This document shows, piece after piece, positions 38,509 to 47,863 of a DNA stretch of 64,000 nt. Origin of the DNA: an uncultured Sphingomonas sp. Lineage in GTDB: Bacteria; Pseudomonadota; Alphaproteobacteria; Sphingomonadales; Sphingomonadaceae. A program made the position numbers and the translations under genes. Within the stretch, counting starts at the first letter, position 1; each line of letters opens with the position of its first letter. Where the stretch lies: positions 32,268 to 96,267 of the forward strand of contig NZ_CAJYQD010000047.1 of assembly GCF_913776855.1 (NCBI RefSeq), given 5' to 3'. The notes under the pieces are model-generated. The model was given only the letters and a program-made list of their open reading frames with translations. It searched no databases and had not been told where the DNA came from.

Positions 38509-38582
38509 GCGGGTGTAGCTCAATGGTAGAGCAGGAGCTTCCCAAGCTCACGACGAGGGTTCGATTCCCTTCACCCGCTCCA
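38509..38582 (+). tRNA. tRNA-Gly (CCC)
   Basis: 74 nt including an encoded CCA. The acceptor arms GCGGGTG/CACCCGC pair perfectly, the D arm is GCTC-AATGGTA-GAGC, the anticodon loop is TTCCCAA giving anticodon CCC, and the T arm is GAGGG-TTCGATT-CCCTT. It lies between the divergent FAD protein and the TonB-like gene. No duplicated 3' end is seen in the window, so it is not an obvious attachment site here. Confidence 0.95.
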
Positions 38583-38651
38583 TTTCCACGACATCGCCGG
38601 TATCGCGTCTTTCCCATCGCGTATGCGCGCGGGCTGCGCTAGGGGCGTTGC

Positions 38652-39455
38652 GTGGCGTCGACAGTGTATCAGGAAGGGTTTTCGGCGCGTCGCCCGGTTC
38701 CGTTGCCGCGCCGTATCGCGACGCTGGCGCTGGTGGTCGCCATCCATGTCGCGATCCTGTGGCTGCTGCTGCGCATCGCGCCGACCATGATGTCGCCGCC
38801 GCCAGGCGAGAAATCGCCGCTGGTGGTCGACATGCTGCCCGCCGACCGGGTCGCTCCCGCAGCCACGCCCGCGAAACAGGTGCAGCGCAAGGCAGCGGCC
38901 GGCAGTTCCAGCACCGCACCGCCGGTCGCCGCCGTCGCGCCGCCACCCGACGTGCCACCCCCGCCGCCAGTGCCCGCCACGCCCTCCGACGATGTCTGGT
39001 CGAAGGTCATTCCGATGACCGGCCGCGACTTCGCGCGCGCCGCGATCACGCCCGGCACGCGTAGCGCCAGCGAAGGCGCTGGACGCAGCGACGCGGCGGG
39101 CGACAGCGGCGACGGCGATGCGGACACCGATGCCGGCGGGGGTAGCGGTGGCGGGGAGCGGCTTTACGCCGCCGACTGGTATCGCCGCCCGACCCATGCC
39201 GAACTGTCGACCTACCTGCCCCGCCACGCCCAGCCCGGCTGGGGCGAGGTGGCGTGCCGCACGATCCCCAACAACCAGGTGACCGATTGCCGCGAGATCG
39301 GCCAGTCGGCGCGGGGGTCGGGGCTGGCCGGAGCGGTGCGACAGGCGGCGTGGCAGTTCCGCATCCTGCCGCCGCGCGTTGGCGGCAGGCCGCTAATCGG
39401 CAGCTGGGTTCGCATCCGCATCACCTATACCGATGCCGGGGCGGCGGTGGAGTAA
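38652..39455 (+). CDS. TonB-like periplasm-spanning protein
   Basis: 267 residues, GTG start at 38652. It has a basic N-terminus, one membrane helix (about 22-41), a Pro/Ala-rich linker ([20 protein letters not shown]) and a Gly/Asp-rich stretch, then a small C-terminal domain. This layout is TonB/TolA-like, but the C-terminal domain ('[20 protein letters not shown]') carries a Cys pair and does not show the usual TonB YP motif. It may energise outer-membrane receptors or be a structural linker. Confidence 0.75.
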   Translation: MASTVYQEGFSARRPVPLPRRIATLALVVAIHVAILWLLLRIAPTMMSPPPGEKSPLVVDMLPADRVAPAATPAKQVQRKAAAGSSSTAPPVAAVAPPPDVPPPPPVPATPSDDVWSKVIPMTGRDFARAAITPGTRSASEGAGRSDAAGDSGDGDADTDAGGGSGGGERLYAADWYRRPTHAELSTYLPRHAQPGWGEVACRTIPNNQVTDCREIGQSARGSGLAGAVRQAAWQFRILPPRVGGRPLIGSWVRIRITYTDAGAAVE

Positions 39456-39541
39456 CGCCAGGATACGGCATATCCTTGCCCTTGCCCCGCCCAGCCGCTA
39501 ACCGACGGGCGTTTATCCTCCGACATTTCAGGTGTTCCTTC

Positions 39542-41554
39542 ATGTCCGCAATGTTCCGCATCACCCTTCCCGACGGTGCCGTCCGTGAGGTGATGCCGGG
39601 CACTACTCCCGCCGACATCGCCGCCGCGATCTCGCCGGGTCTGCGCAAGGCGGCGATCGCCGCGCGGGTCGACGGGCAGGTCCGTGACCTGAACCGTCCG
39701 TTCGAGGGCGATTCGTCGCTGGCGCTGGTGACCGCGAAGGACGAGGCCGACGCGCTGGAACTCCACCGCCACGACTTCGCGCACGTTCTCGCCGAAGCGG
39801 TGCAGACGCTCTATCCGGGCACGCAGATCACCTTCGGCCCGGCGACCGAGGACGGCTTCTATTACGACTTCGCGCCCGCCCCGGGTCGCGGCATGTTCAC
39901 CGACGAGGACCTGCCGCTGATCGAGGCGGAGATGCGCAAGATCATCGCCAAGGGCGAGAAGTTCGAGCGCGAGGTCGTGACCCGCCAGCAGCTGATCGAC
40001 CGCTGGACCCAGCAGGGCGAGACGTTCAAGGCCGAATGGGCCGCCGAACTGCCCGAGGGCGAGGAACTGACCATCTATCGTCAGGGCCAGTGGCTCGACA
40101 TGTGCCGCGGGCCGCACCTCGAATCGACCGCCAAGCTCGATCCGGCGGCGTTCAAGCTGACGCGCGTGTCGGGTGCCTATTGGCGCGGCGACCAGAAGAA
40201 CGCGATGCTCAGCCGCATCTACGGCACCGGCTGGCTGTCGAAGAAGCAGCTCGACGCGCATCTGACCCGGCTGGAGGAGGCCGCCAAGCGCGACCATCGC
40301 AAGCTGGGCGCGGAGATGGACCTGTTCCACCTCCAGTCCGAGGCGCAGGGATCGGTCTTCTGGCACCCCAAGGGCTATATGATGTGGCGGCAGCTGGAGG
40401 CGTATATGCGCCGCCGGCTCGACGCGCACGACTATCAGGAAGTGAAGACGCCGCAGCTGATGGACGCGCGGCAATGGGAACAATCGGGCCATTGGGGCAA
40501 GTATCGCGAGAACATGTTCGTGGTGCCCGACGAAATCCCCAATACCGAGGACGAGGGCGCGATCGTCAGTGCCGATGCCGATATGATGGCATTGAAGCCG
40601 ATGAACTGCCCGGCGCACGTCCTGATCTTTCGCCAGGGGATCAAGTCGTATCGCGACCTGCCGATCCGCATGGCGGAGTTCGGCTGCTGTCACCGCAACG
40701 AACCGCATGGCGCGCTGCACGGCATCATGCGCGTGCGCCAGTTCACGCAGGACGACGCGCATATCTTCTGCCGCGAGGATCAGCTGGTGCAGGAAGTCCG
40801 CGACTTCTGCGAACTGCTCGATTCGGTCTATCAGGATCTGGGTTTCACCGATTACGCCGTGAAGCTGGCGCTGCGCCCCGAGAAGCGCTTCGGCAGCGAG
40901 GATATGTGGGACAAGGCCGAGGCGGAACTGCGCGAGGCGGTGCTGTCGTCGAACCTGTCGCAGGACATCAAGGACAAGTTCGAGGAACTACCGGGCGAAG
41001 GCGCGTTCTATGCGCCCAAGCTGGAATTCCACCTGACCGACGCGATCGGGCGGACGTGGCAGGTCGGCACGATCCAGTCGGACCGTGTGCTGCCCGAGCG
41101 ACTCGACGCAACCTATGTCGGGGAGGACGGCAATCGCCACCGCCCCGTGATGCTGCATCGCGCGATCCTCGGGACGTTCGAACGCTTCCTCGGCATCCTG
41201 ATCGAGCATCATGCCGGGCGGATGCCGATGTGGCTGTCGCCGGTGCAGGCGGTGGTCGCAACGATCGTGTCCGACGCCGACGACTATGCGAACGAGGTCA
41301 TGGCCGCGCTTAAAACGGCGGGAATCCGCGTCGAAACCGACCTGCGCAACGAAAAGATCAACTACAAGGTGCGGGAACATTCGCTGGCGAAGGTTCCGGC
41401 GCTGGTCGTGGTAGGCAAGCGCGAGGCGGAAGAACGCACCGTCGCGCTGCGCCGTCTGGGCAGCCAGGGGCAGCAGGTCATCGCCCTCGACGAACTGGTC
41501 GCGATGCTGAAGACGGAGGCACTTGCCCCCGATCTTGCGCGGAACCTTTCGTAA
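39542..41554 (+). CDS. thrS: Threonine--tRNA ligase
   Basis: 670 residues from ATG 39542 (ATG 39551 is an alternative three codons in). Domains are TGS (1-65), the editing domain ([19 protein letters not shown] with the HxxxH site), class II catalytic core ('[20 protein letters not shown]' with zinc-binding Cys, [14 protein letters not shown]) and the C-terminal anticodon-binding domain. A 51-nt gap with an AT-rich promoter-like stretch separates it from infC. Confidence 0.98.
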   Translation: MSAMFRITLPDGAVREVMPGTTPADIAAAISPGLRKAAIAARVDGQVRDLNRPFEGDSSLALVTAKDEADALELHRHDFAHVLAEAVQTLYPGTQITFGPATEDGFYYDFAPAPGRGMFTDEDLPLIEAEMRKIIAKGEKFEREVVTRQQLIDRWTQQGETFKAEWAAELPEGEELTIYRQGQWLDMCRGPHLESTAKLDPAAFKLTRVSGAYWRGDQKNAMLSRIYGTGWLSKKQLDAHLTRLEEAAKRDHRKLGAEMDLFHLQSEAQGSVFWHPKGYMMWRQLEAYMRRRLDAHDYQEVKTPQLMDARQWEQSGHWGKYRENMFVVPDEIPNTEDEGAIVSADADMMALKPMNCPAHVLIFRQGIKSYRDLPIRMAEFGCCHRNEPHGALHGIMRVRQFTQDDAHIFCREDQLVQEVRDFCELLDSVYQDLGFTDYAVKLALRPEKRFGSEDMWDKAEAELREAVLSSNLSQDIKDKFEELPGEGAFYAPKLEFHLTDAIGRTWQVGTIQSDRVLPERLDATYVGEDGNRHRPVMLHRAILGTFERFLGILIEHHAGRMPMWLSPVQAVVATIVSDADDYANEVMAALKTAGIRVETDLRNEKINYKVREHSLAKVPALVVVGKREAEERTVALRRLGSQGQQVIALDELVAMLKTEALAPDLARNLS

Positions 41555-41605
41555 CCGCGCAAGATTGATTATATAGAACTTTCGATAACTACAGGAGCAG
41601 CACCT

Positions 41606-42151
41606 ATCCGTCCGCCCATGATGCGTCGCCCGAATGCGCCGCCGCCGATGAACGGCCCCCGATTCAATGAGTTCATCCAGAGCCCGAAGGTCCGCGTGAT
41701 CGATCACGAGGGCGAGAATCTGGGTGTGATGTTCACGCGCGCCGCCATCGAGGCCGCCGCCGAGGTCGGACTCGATCTGGTCGAAGTGTCGCCGAACGCC
41801 GACCCGCCGGTCGCGAAGTTCCTCGACGTGGGCAAGTTCAAGTACGAGGCGCAGAAGAAGGCGAACCTCGCCCGCAAGACCCAGAAGACGCAGGAGATCA
41901 AGGAGATCAAGATGCGTCCGAACATCGACGATCATGATTATGATACGAAGATGAAGAAGGTCGAGCAGTTCATCACCGAGGGCGACAAGGTAAAGGTCAC
42001 GATGCGTTTCCGTGGTCGTGAGCTGAGCCATGGCCAGCTCGGCATGGCGGTGTTGCAGCGGGTTGCCGAAGCGACGCAGGAAATTGCCAAGGTCGAAGCT
42101 TATCCGCGCATGGAAGGCCGCCAGATGCTGATGGTGCTGTCGCCGAAATAA
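41606..42151 (+). CDS. infC: Translation initiation factor IF-3 (ATC start)
   Basis: 181 residues if begun at ATC 41606. A consensus AGGAG (41593-41597) stands 8 nt before this ATC, whereas the two in-frame ATGs at 41618 and 41621 are 20 and 23 nt away, too far. IF-3 genes in many bacteria use AUU, AUA or AUC so that IF-3, which rejects non-AUG starts, limits its own synthesis; that fits here. The protein is otherwise standard: N-domain '[20 protein letters not shown]', linker [21 protein letters not shown]-domain '[20 protein letters not shown]'. rpmI and rplT do not follow. Confidence 0.93.
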   Translation: MRPPMMRRPNAPPPMNGPRFNEFIQSPKVRVIDHEGENLGVMFTRAAIEAAAEVGLDLVEVSPNADPPVAKFLDVGKFKYEAQKKANLARKTQKTQEIKEIKMRPNIDDHDYDTKMKKVEQFITEGDKVKVTMRFRGRELSHGQLGMAVLQRVAEATQEIAKVEAYPRMEGRQMLMVLSPK

Positions 42152-42247
42152 GGCCGACAGCATGGCGCACCGTTCCCGCGAAAGCGGGAGTGACCGCGAA
42201 GGAAACAGTACCGGAGCCGAATCCATCTGACCGGAACCGTCGCCCCA

Positions 42248-42309
42248 GCGAAGGCTGGGACCTCCAGCGGCTCCTGTCCCGCGCTGCAACCGGGGATCCC
42301 AGCCTTCGC
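42248..42309. repeat. Extragenic inverted repeat between infC and DUF1003 gene
   Basis: The 13-bp arms gcgaaggctggga (42248-42260) and tcccagccttcgc (42297-42309) pair perfectly around a 36-nt centre. The design resembles the 90-bp elements near 3.3 and 7.7 kb but with a different core. A shorter hairpin, ttcccgcgaaagcgggag at about 42173-42190, precedes it. The 470-bp gap (42152-42624) holds these repeats and a terminator but no convincing gene. Confidence 0.75.
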
Positions 42310-42362
42310 CAGGATGACGTCCGATTTCAGCCGGATGGATCAGCCCCTGGTCTTCCGACCCG

Positions 42363-42405
42363 AAAAGCCGTCATGTTCCCTCGTGAACATGACGGCTTTT
42401 TCATG
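42363..42405. terminator. Strong bidirectional hairpin terminator
   Basis: A perfect 16-bp stem (42363-42378 with 42385-42400; arm aaaagccgtcatgttc) closes a 6-nt loop and runs into TTTTTC; the A-run on the left arm gives the same for the opposite strand. It is 211 nt after infC, so it may end the thrS-infC transcript or a small RNA made from the intergenic region. Confidence 0.8.
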
Positions 42406-42624
42406 TTTCTCCGTCTTGACCGACGCGTCCGACAGGCGCATCCGCGCTGCCGGACGGCTTCGGCCGCTCATTTCCGCCAACGTCCCGAGACAGGGTCCAT
42501 GTCCGATAACGATTCCAGTCGATTGACCGTGCCGCACCGGCCGTCACCCCGTATCGCCTGATCGTTCGGGCGCCTCGCGGGGGATCGGCCGGCGCGGCCG
42601 GTCGCATCGCGTGAGGTGCATAGC

Positions 42625-43071
42625 ATGAACACCACCATCCGGTTTCTGACCGATCCCTTCCGTCGCACCGGCTCGGTGCGCGACCCCAACGCCGCGTTCG
42701 ACGACACGATGACGCTGGGCGAACGCCTGGCCGACCGCGTGGCCGCAATCGGCGGCTCGTGGGGCTTCATCACCGCCTTCTGCCTGTTCCTGGTGGGGTG
42801 GTCGATCCTCAACACCGTGATCCTCGGCGCGCGGGCGTTCGACCCGTTTCCCTTCATCTTCCTCAACCTGATGCTGTCGATGCTGGCCGCGCTGCAGGCG
42901 CCGATCATCATGATGAGCCAGAACCGGCAGGCGGCGAAGGACCGGCTGGAGGCGCGGATGGATTACGAAACCAACCTGCGCGCCGAAGCACAGATCAACC
43001 GCCTGTTGGAGGAAGTGGCGGCGATCCGCGCCGAACTGTCCTGCACCGGTCCCGCACGGCAGGTCGCCTGA
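42625..43071 (+). CDS. DUF1003 membrane protein
   Basis: 148 residues from ATG 42625, preceded at 8 nt by GAGG (42613-42616). Two central membrane helices ('GFITAFCLFLVGWSILN' and 'FIFLNLMLSMLAALQAPIIM') are followed by the family's MSQNRQAAKDRLEARMDYE and a cytoplasmic helix. DUF1003 proteins are common in bacteria and have no settled function. Confidence 0.88.
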   Translation: MNTTIRFLTDPFRRTGSVRDPNAAFDDTMTLGERLADRVAAIGGSWGFITAFCLFLVGWSILNTVILGARAFDPFPFIFLNLMLSMLAALQAPIIMMSQNRQAAKDRLEARMDYETNLRAEAQINRLLEEVAAIRAELSCTGPARQVA

Positions 43072-43091
43072 CCGGATATTAGCCGATCGCG

Positions 43092-43112
43092 CGGCCGGCC
43101 CTATACCGGCCG
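43092..43112. terminator. Hairpin between convergent genes
   Basis: CGGCCGG (43092-43098) pairs with CCGGCCG (43106-43112) around CCCTATA. It lies in the 61-nt gap between the convergent DUF1003 and Gly-rich genes and could end either transcript; there is no T-tract, so this is tentative. Confidence 0.4.
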
Positions 43113-43132
43113 GCGATGCGTGAGGGGGCGGT

Positions 43133-43366
43133 TCAGTCGCCGCCCCCGCCACCATCCCCGCCGCAGCCGCCGTCGCTACCCCCGTCACCGCCGCAATGCG
43201 ACGATCCATCGGCGGAAGAGAAGTCGAACCACCCTCCCCCATCGCCGATATATCCGCCATCGCCCTCCCTGGCGCGCCGGCGCGGCCGGCTGTTGGCGGA
43301 AGCGATGATGGCGGCGACCGCCATCACGACGAAGGCTACACACGGCAGCAAGATCAGCAGACCCAT
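43133..43366 (-). CDS. Small membrane protein with Gly/Asp/Cys-rich tail
   Basis: 77 residues: an N-terminal helix (LLILLPCVAFVVMAVAAIIA), a short basic stretch, then a tail dominated by Gly, Asp and Ser with two Cys (SSHCGGDGGSDGGCGGDGGG). It follows glnD by 39 nt on the same strand. Such tails occur in sphingomonad hypothetical proteins, but low complexity in high-GC DNA makes the coding call less than sure. No function known. Confidence 0.55.
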   Translation of the reverse strand: MGLLILLPCVAFVVMAVAAIIASANSRPRRRAREGDGGYIGDGGGWFDFSSADGSSHCGGDGGSDGGCGGDGGGGGD

Positions 43367-43405
43367 GGCCAGATGCTAATTCAATTCCTACCCATACGCA
43401 AGGAA

Positions 43406-46189
43406 TTACGCGAAGCCGGCAAAATCCTTGCCCGCCGCGGCGTCCAGCAACCGTCGCTCCAGCGATTTCAGCCGCAGTTGTCCGGTAATCCGGTCGCCGG
43501 TCAGGTCGGTTACATAGAAGGTATCGACCGCGCGTTCGCCATAGGTGGCGACATGTGCCGAATGCAGCGTCACCTTCGACTGGAACAGTGCCTGCGCCAG
43601 ATGGTGGAGCAGCGCCGGCCGGTCGCGGGCATTGACCTCGATCACCGTGAAGCGGTTCGACGCGGCATTGTCGATCAGCACGTTCGGCTCGATCGGGAAC
43701 GCCTCGGCACGCGCGCGCGACAGCGGCTTGGCCGCCAGCCGGTCGTTCAGCTTCATGCGGTTGGCCAGCGCATCGGCGATCGCAGTCTTCAGCCGCTGCA
43801 ACTGCCCGGCTTCGTCGAACGGTCCGCCGAGCGGGTTCTGGACGAGAAAATTGTCGAGCGCCATGCCGGTACGCGTGGTGTGGATACGCGCATCGATGAT
43901 GTTGCCGCCCGCCGCATGGATCGCCCCAGCGATGCGATAGAACAGGCCCGGATGATCGGCGGCATGGACTGTCACCAGCGTCGCGCCGCGATCCTCGTCC
44001 ACGCTGGTTTCGATCGTCAGGCGGGTGTCGCCCGACTGGTCGACCACACGTGCATTGGCGACGATCACGTCGTCCGGTTCGGCGATCCAATAGGCGGGCG
44101 GAAGATGCCGGACATAGGCGGCCAGCGTCTCCTTGTCCCAGCCGAGTGCCGCGCGCAGCGTCTCCTGCTTTTCCGCGATCCGCTCGTCGCGCCCGCGTTG
44201 CTTGTGGCCCAGGCGCAGCACCTCTTCGGCGGTTTCGAACAGCGTGGTCAGCAACTGCCGCTTCCACCCGTTCCACGTGCCCGGCCCGACCGCGCGAATG
44301 TCGACAACGGTCAGCACCAACAGCATCCTGAGCCGCTGCGGCGACTGGACGACGCCGGTGAAGTCGAGGATCGTCTTGAAATCCGACAGGTCGCGCTTGA
44401 ACGCGGTCGCCGACATCAACAGGTGATAACGGACCAGCCACGCGACCGTCTCGGTCTCGGCCGGGGTCAGGCCCAGGCGCGGGCACAGCCGCTCGGCGAC
44501 CTCCGCCCCCAGGATCGAATGGTCGCCGCCGCGCCCCTTGGCGATGTCATGGCACAGCACCGCGACATAGAGCGCGCGCCGCTGGACGATGCCGCCGAAC
44601 AGCCCGGTCGCCAACGGATGTTCCTCGCGACAGATACCGCGTTCGACCTGTGACAGCAGGCCGATCATCCGAATGGTATGCTCGTCCACCGTATAATGGT
44701 GGTACATGTCGAACTGCATCTGCGCGACGATCCGGCCGAAATCGGGAATGAAGCGGCCGAACACGCCGCATTCGTTCATCCAGCGCAGCACCAGCTCCGG
44801 ATCGCGCGGGGACGTCAGCACGTCGAGGAACAGCTGGTTGGCGCGCGGGTGCGACCGGACCTGCGCCGCCAGCCGCGCATCGCGCGCCGCCGCGCGCATC
44901 GCCAGCGGGTGGATTTCAAGGCCGTGCAGGTCGGCCAGCGCGAACATCTCGATCAGCCGGACGGGATCGTCGGCAAAGAAATCGTCCCTGGGCAGCGCGA
45001 GGCGCCCGCGATCCAGCACGAAGCCGTGCAGCCGGCGCGGACGCCGCCGCAGCCGGGGAAAGCCGAACCGGCTGCCCCGCGCGGCATAGGTTTCGTCCAG
45101 ATGGCTGAGGAACATGCCGGTCAGGTCGCCGACCCGCTTCGCCTGCAGGAAATAATATTGCATGAAACGTTCGACGCGCGACTTGCCCACCCGGTCGCTA
45201 TAGCGCATCCGTGTCGCGATCTCGGTCTGCACGTCGAAGGTCAGCCGCTCCTCGGCCCGCCCGGTGATGAGGTGGAGGTGACAGCGCACCGCCCACAGGA
45301 AATCCTCGGCCCGGTTGAACTTGCGCAGTTCGGGCGCGCTGAGCAGCCCGGCTGCCACCAGATCGGCGGCGCGGCGGACATTATAGGCGTATTTTCCGAT
45401 CCAGAAGAGGGCGTGCAGGTCGCGAAGTCCCCCCTTCCCCTCCTTTACATTCGGTTCGACGACATAGCGCGTGTCGCCCAGCTTCTTGTGGCGCGCGTCA
45501 CGCTCGGCCAGCTTTTCGGCGATGAAAGTCCGTGCGGTGCCCTCCTGCACCTCGGCCTTGAACCGCTGCGCCGCCTCGGCATACAGCGCGGTGTCACCCC
45601 AGACATAGCGCGCCTCGACCAGCGCGGTGCGGACGGTGACGTCGGCCTTTGCCTGCCGCACCATCTCGTCGAGCGAGCGCGACGAATGGCCGACCTTCAG
45701 CCCCAGATCCCATAGCGCATAGAGCGTCGATTCGATGACCTGTTCGGACCACGGCGTCTGCTTCCACGGCGTCAGCACGCCGATATCGACGTCCGAATGC
45801 GGTGCCATCTCGCCGCGGCCATACCCGCCGACCGCGATCAGCGTCATACGTTCGGCAGCGGTCGGATTGTGGTTGGGATGGACTCGCCCGACGATGAAAC
45901 CGGTCAGCGCAACTAGGATCGCATCGGTCAGATAGGCATAGGCCGCCGCCGTCTCCAATCCGTGGCTGGGATTGGCACGCAGCCGGCGTTCGATCTCACC
46001 GCGCCCGCGCGCCATCGCATTGCGCAGCACCGCCGTCGCGGCGCGGCGCAGCGCCACGCCGTCACCAGCATCGGCGGGGATATGGGCGAGCGCCTGCGCC
46101 AGCGCCGCGGGATCGACGATCGCCTCGGGGTGGACGATCCGCTCGAACCGCGGCGGCGTGGCAAGGTCGGGCCGGACCGCGTCGTTCAG
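43406..46189 (-). CDS. glnD: [Protein-PII] uridylyltransferase/uridylyl-removing enzyme (CTG start)
   Basis: 927 residues if begun at CTG 46189-46187. That CTG overlaps the grpE stop (CTGA) and follows GGAGG at 7 nt; the next start codon, GTG 46057, would drop 44 residues that read like a true GlnD N-terminus ('RPDLATPPRFERIVHPEAIV'). Domains are nucleotidyltransferase (VGGYGRGEMAPHSDVDIGVL), the uridylyl-removing HD domain (LCHDIAKGRGGDHS) and two C-terminal ACT domains. It modifies PII by glutamine signal. The grpE-glnD coupling is striking. Confidence 0.95.
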   Translation of the reverse strand: MNDAVRPDLATPPRFERIVHPEAIVDPAALAQALAHIPADAGDGVALRRAATAVLRNAMARGRGEIERRLRANPSHGLETAAAYAYLTDAILVALTGFIVGRVHPNHNPTAAERMTLIAVGGYGRGEMAPHSDVDIGVLTPWKQTPWSEQVIESTLYALWDLGLKVGHSSRSLDEMVRQAKADVTVRTALVEARYVWGDTALYAEAAQRFKAEVQEGTARTFIAEKLAERDARHKKLGDTRYVVEPNVKEGKGGLRDLHALFWIGKYAYNVRRAADLVAAGLLSAPELRKFNRAEDFLWAVRCHLHLITGRAEERLTFDVQTEIATRMRYSDRVGKSRVERFMQYYFLQAKRVGDLTGMFLSHLDETYAARGSRFGFPRLRRRPRRLHGFVLDRGRLALPRDDFFADDPVRLIEMFALADLHGLEIHPLAMRAAARDARLAAQVRSHPRANQLFLDVLTSPRDPELVLRWMNECGVFGRFIPDFGRIVAQMQFDMYHHYTVDEHTIRMIGLLSQVERGICREEHPLATGLFGGIVQRRALYVAVLCHDIAKGRGGDHSILGAEVAERLCPRLGLTPAETETVAWLVRYHLLMSATAFKRDLSDFKTILDFTGVVQSPQRLRMLLVLTVVDIRAVGPGTWNGWKRQLLTTLFETAEEVLRLGHKQRGRDERIAEKQETLRAALGWDKETLAAYVRHLPPAYWIAEPDDVIVANARVVDQSGDTRLTIETSVDEDRGATLVTVHAADHPGLFYRIAGAIHAAGGNIIDARIHTTRTGMALDNFLVQNPLGGPFDEAGQLQRLKTAIADALANRMKLNDRLAAKPLSRARAEAFPIEPNVLIDNAASNRFTVIEVNARDRPALLHHLAQALFQSKVTLHSAHVATYGERAVDTFYVTDLTGDRITGQLRLKSLERRLLDAAAGKDFAGFA

Positions 46190-46743
46190 GCGCCGCCCTC
46201 CGGCGCCTTGGCCACGCCGACCAGCGCCGGGCGCAGCAGCCGGTCGCGGATCATGTAGCCGGTTTGAATTTCCTGCACGACCGTGCCGGGCTTCGCATCG
46301 GCCGACGGCACTTCGAACATCGCCTGGTGCTTGTTCGGGTCCAGCGACTCGCCGACCGACACCATCTTGGTGATACCATGGCGCCCGAACACACTCTCCA
46401 GCTCGCGGCCGGTAGCTTCGAGGCCAGTGACGAGGCCCTTCATCCGGTCGTCGCCGCGCAGGTCGTCGGGGATCGCCGACAGCGCACGCGACAGGTTGTC
46501 GGCAACCGACAGGATATCGCGCGAAAACGCCGTAGCGGCATAGGCGCGGGCATCGGCCACTTCCTTTTCGGCGCGGCGGCGGACATTCTGCAGATCGGCA
46601 CGGGCGTACAGCACCTCGGCCTGCGCATCGGCCAGCTTCGCCTCCAGCTCGGCGCTGCGATCCGCTTCGGCGACTTCGGGGGCGGCCTCTGCGGTGGCTT
46701 CGCGCAGGTCGTTCGTATCGTCGTTGGCGGGTATGTCGTTCAT
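46186..46743 (-). CDS. grpE: GrpE nucleotide-exchange factor for DnaK
   Basis: 185 residues from ATG complementary to 46741-46743. An acidic N-terminus and a long coiled coil ('AELEAKLADAQAEVLYARAD', LQNVRRRAEKE) precede the beta-wing domain ('GITKMVSVGESLDPNKHQAM', IQTGYMIRDRLLRPALVGV). It acts in the cytosolic DnaK chaperone cycle. It follows hrcA by 16 nt and overlaps glnD by 4 nt, so all three may be one transcript under heat-shock control. Confidence 0.97.
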   Translation of the reverse strand: MNDIPANDDTNDLREATAEAAPEVAEADRSAELEAKLADAQAEVLYARADLQNVRRRAEKEVADARAYAATAFSRDILSVADNLSRALSAIPDDLRGDDRMKGLVTGLEATGRELESVFGRHGITKMVSVGESLDPNKHQAMFEVPSADAKPGTVVQEIQTGYMIRDRLLRPALVGVAKAPEGGA

Positions 46744-46759
46744 TCCAGTCTCTTCTTTG

Positions 46760-47797
46760 TCAGCCCAGCAATCGGGCCAGCGTTGCGGCGGTGAAATCCA
46801 CCATGGGCACGACGCGCGCATAGTTCAACCGGACAGGCCCGATCACGCCGACGACGCCGACCACGCGCCCGTCCAGCGCGCGGACCGGCTTGGCGATCAC
46901 CGACGATCCGGTCAATGCGAACAATTTGTTTTCAGAACCGATAAAGATCCGCGCGGCATCGCCATCCTGTGCCGATTCGAGTAGCCGGGCGATTTCCTCT
47001 TTGCCCTCCAGCTCGTCGAGCAGCTGGCGCACGCGGTCGAGGTCGTGGCTGGCCGCATCGTCGATCAGCCGCGCCTGCCCCCGCACGATCAGCACCGGGC
47101 GATGGTCGCCATCCTCGCTCCACATCGCCAGGCCGCGTTCGACCAGCGCGCGGGCGGCGGCGTCCAGTTCGGCGCGCTCCTGCCCGATTTCCCGAAGGAC
47201 CCGCGCGCGGGCTTCGCTGAGCGTTAGGCCGGACAGGCGCGCGGTCAGGTAATTGCCCGCCTCGACCAGCGCGGCAGGGCTGGCACCGGGGATGTCCAGC
47301 ACGCGGTTCTCGATCGATCCGTCGGCGCCGACCAGCACCGCCAGCGCGCGGGTGCCCGACAACGGCACGAACGACACCTGCCGCAACACCGGCTCGCGCT
47401 TGGGCACCAGCACGACGCCGGCGCTTGCCGACAGGCCGGACAGGGCAGCGGCGGTACCGGCCAGCGCTTCTTCGACCGGACCGGCATTGCCTGCCTGCGC
47501 CTCGATCGTCGCGCGTTCCTGTGCCGATGGCTCCATCGCGTGCATCATGCCGTCGACGAACAGCCGCAGCCCCGTCTCGGTCGGCATCCGCCCCGCACTG
47601 ACATGCGGCGCCGCCAGCAGCCCGGCGACCTCCAGGTCCTGCATCACGCCGCGGATCGAGGCCGGCGACAGGTTCAGCCCCGACAGCTGCGCGATGGTGC
47701 GCGATCCGACCGGCGTCCCCGTCGCCAGGTAGCTGTCGACCACGATCCGGAACACGTCGCGCGCGCGGTCGGTCAGTTCGTGGATCGGTTGGGCCAT
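46760..47797 (-). CDS. hrcA: Heat-inducible transcriptional repressor HrcA
   Basis: 345 residues from ATG complementary to 47795-47797, giving MAQPIHELTDRARDVFRIVV; the frame runs back to 48040 through non-coding sequence. The N-terminal winged helix ('GTPVGSRTIAQLSGLNLSPA', SIRGVMQDLEVAGLL) binds CIRCE; the C-terminal GAF-like domain ends with 'VGVVGVIGPVRLNYARVVPM'. I found no CIRCE inverted repeat in the window, so its operators are probably at groESL elsewhere. Confidence 0.97.
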   Translation of the reverse strand: MAQPIHELTDRARDVFRIVVDSYLATGTPVGSRTIAQLSGLNLSPASIRGVMQDLEVAGLLAAPHVSAGRMPTETGLRLFVDGMMHAMEPSAQERATIEAQAGNAGPVEEALAGTAAALSGLSASAGVVLVPKREPVLRQVSFVPLSGTRALAVLVGADGSIENRVLDIPGASPAALVEAGNYLTARLSGLTLSEARARVLREIGQERAELDAAARALVERGLAMWSEDGDHRPVLIVRGQARLIDDAASHDLDRVRQLLDELEGKEEIARLLESAQDGDAARIFIGSENKLFALTGSSVIAKPVRALDGRVVGVVGVIGPVRLNYARVVPMVDFTAATLARLLG

Positions 47798-47834
47798 GGG
47801 AGGAATGTAGGGCGGTTGCGGCTCGCGGAAAAGC

Positions 47835-47863
47835 ATATCCTCCCCGCGCAGCGGGGAGGATAT
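47835..47863 (-). terminator. Terminator after the DUF6438 lipoprotein gene
   Basis: A perfect 13-bp stem (47835-47847 with 47851-47863; arm atatcctccccgc) has a 3-nt loop. Read on the minus strand it is followed by GCTTTT, and it touches the stop codon of the DUF6438 gene. It separates that gene from hrcA. Confidence 0.72.

Noticed and set aside
38509..38582. tRNA-Gly as an integration site
   Set aside because: No second copy of its 3' end and no integrase are present in the window.
42152..42624. rpmI and rplT after infC
   Set aside because: No short basic ribosomal-protein frames follow infC; the gap holds repeats and a terminator only.
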